Source of the DNA: Anaerolineales bacterium
GTDB taxonomy: Bacteria > Chloroflexota > Anaerolineae > Anaerolineales > Villigracilaceae
Length of the DNA: 23,682 nucleotides
NCBI GenBank assembly: GCA_025056515.1
Contig: JANWWB010000113.1
Coordinates: 1 to 23,682, forward strand
Direction of reading: 5' to 3'
The notes beneath the pieces were generated by a model that saw nothing but the letters and a program-made list of their open reading frames with translations, was not told where the DNA came from and ran no database searches. Position 1 is the first letter of the stretch; each line of letters begins with the position of its first letter. A program made the translations under genes and the position numbers. Positions 23,451 to 23,682 of the stretch are shown here, piece by piece.

Positions 23451-23682
23451 GTGCCTAAAAAGCGGGTAAATAGGAAATGTTCGAAATGTGCAAGTGAAGT
23501 CAAGCAACATAAAGTTGGGAAGCTTCCCTCTGGAAGCCAATGGTATCGCTGTTCCTTGTGTGGCTGCAAGTACACGCCTGAAAAAAAGCCGCATGCCTAC
23601 AGCCTCGAAGTGCGTCAAAAAGCAGTGCAAATGTATGTTGACGGCGCAAATTTTCGTCGCATAGCGCGCCATCTGGGGGTCA
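23451..23682 (+). CDS. IS1-like transposase (InsA-type N terminus), cut by window end
   Basis: The frame from the GTG at 23451 is open to the end and gives a zinc ribbon (CSKC ... CSLCGC) with a GSQWYRC centre. A helix-turn-helix stretch with SLEVRQKAVQMYVDG and FRRIARHLGV follows. This layout is that of IS1-family InsA or fused InsAB transposases. The start could also be the TTG at 23421; GTG is favoured because PKKRVNRKC is a natural beginning and GGA stands before it. The catalytic domain would lie outside the window. The element sits next to the tRNA-Gly promoter, facing away from it. No inverted repeat could be identified with one end visible. Confidence 0.75.
   Translation, partial: MPKKRVNRKCSKCASEVKQHKVGKLPSGSQWYRCSLCGCKYTPEKKPHAYSLEVRQKAVQMYVDGANFRRIARHLGV

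Overview
The window looks like a bacterial chromosome segment of medium-high GC, most probably from Chloroflexota (class Anaerolineae or a relative). That call is an inference. It rests on overall protein character: a PH-domain protein tail, a DUF389-like membrane protein with Thr/Pro linkers and an SH3 end, and a lipoprotein peptidase of the MA type. No rRNA or ribosomal protein marker is present to prove it. The content is mainly housekeeping and metabolic genes, three tRNAs and traces of two insertion sequences. There is no phage, CRISPR or recognisable defence island.

Layout. (1) 2-5318, plus strand: tail of a PH-domain protein, peptide deformylase (def), recF, a cupin, a CrtI/RetSat-like FAD oxidoreductase and a CcrM-type adenine methyltransferase. 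From recF onward the genes overlap or nearly touch, so they form a likely operon. (2) 5412-14540, minus strand: mtaB (TTG start), a phosphohexomutase, a DUF389/SH3 membrane protein and a small HAD phosphatase, the last three being one operon read HAD -> membrane protein -> mutase. Further right lie hutI, a lipoprotein metallopeptidase, rlmI and tRNA-Ser(GGA). (3) 14786-15325: a frameshifted transposase remnant. (4) 15480-19541, plus strand: a histidine phosphatase, a ketopantoate-reductase-family protein coupled through GTGA, a ThrRS-like/uridine-kinase fusion and mntP. (5) 19570-23401, minus strand: tRNA-Gly(TCC), a heptamer-repeat palindrome, tRNA-Ile2(CAT), a serpin lipoprotein, then a separate unit of an internally duplicated unknown protein and a thiolase. 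(6) 23451-end: the start of an IS1-like transposase, cut by the window edge.

Regulation visible in the sequence: a -35/-10 promoter (17-nt spacer) before tRNA-Gly, another before the duplicated-domain/thiolase unit, and two perfect TATAAT boxes only 6-7 nt ahead of the ATG of rlmI and of the HAD gene, which suggests leaderless mRNAs. Hairpin terminators follow tRNA-Ser, the serpin and the thiolase. The points most worth checking are the CcrM-like solitary methyltransferase in a recF operon, the tandem-duplicated unknown domain, the membrane-anchored serpin, the phased heptamer palindrome between two tRNAs, and the leaderless promoters. I found no clearly new multi-gene system.
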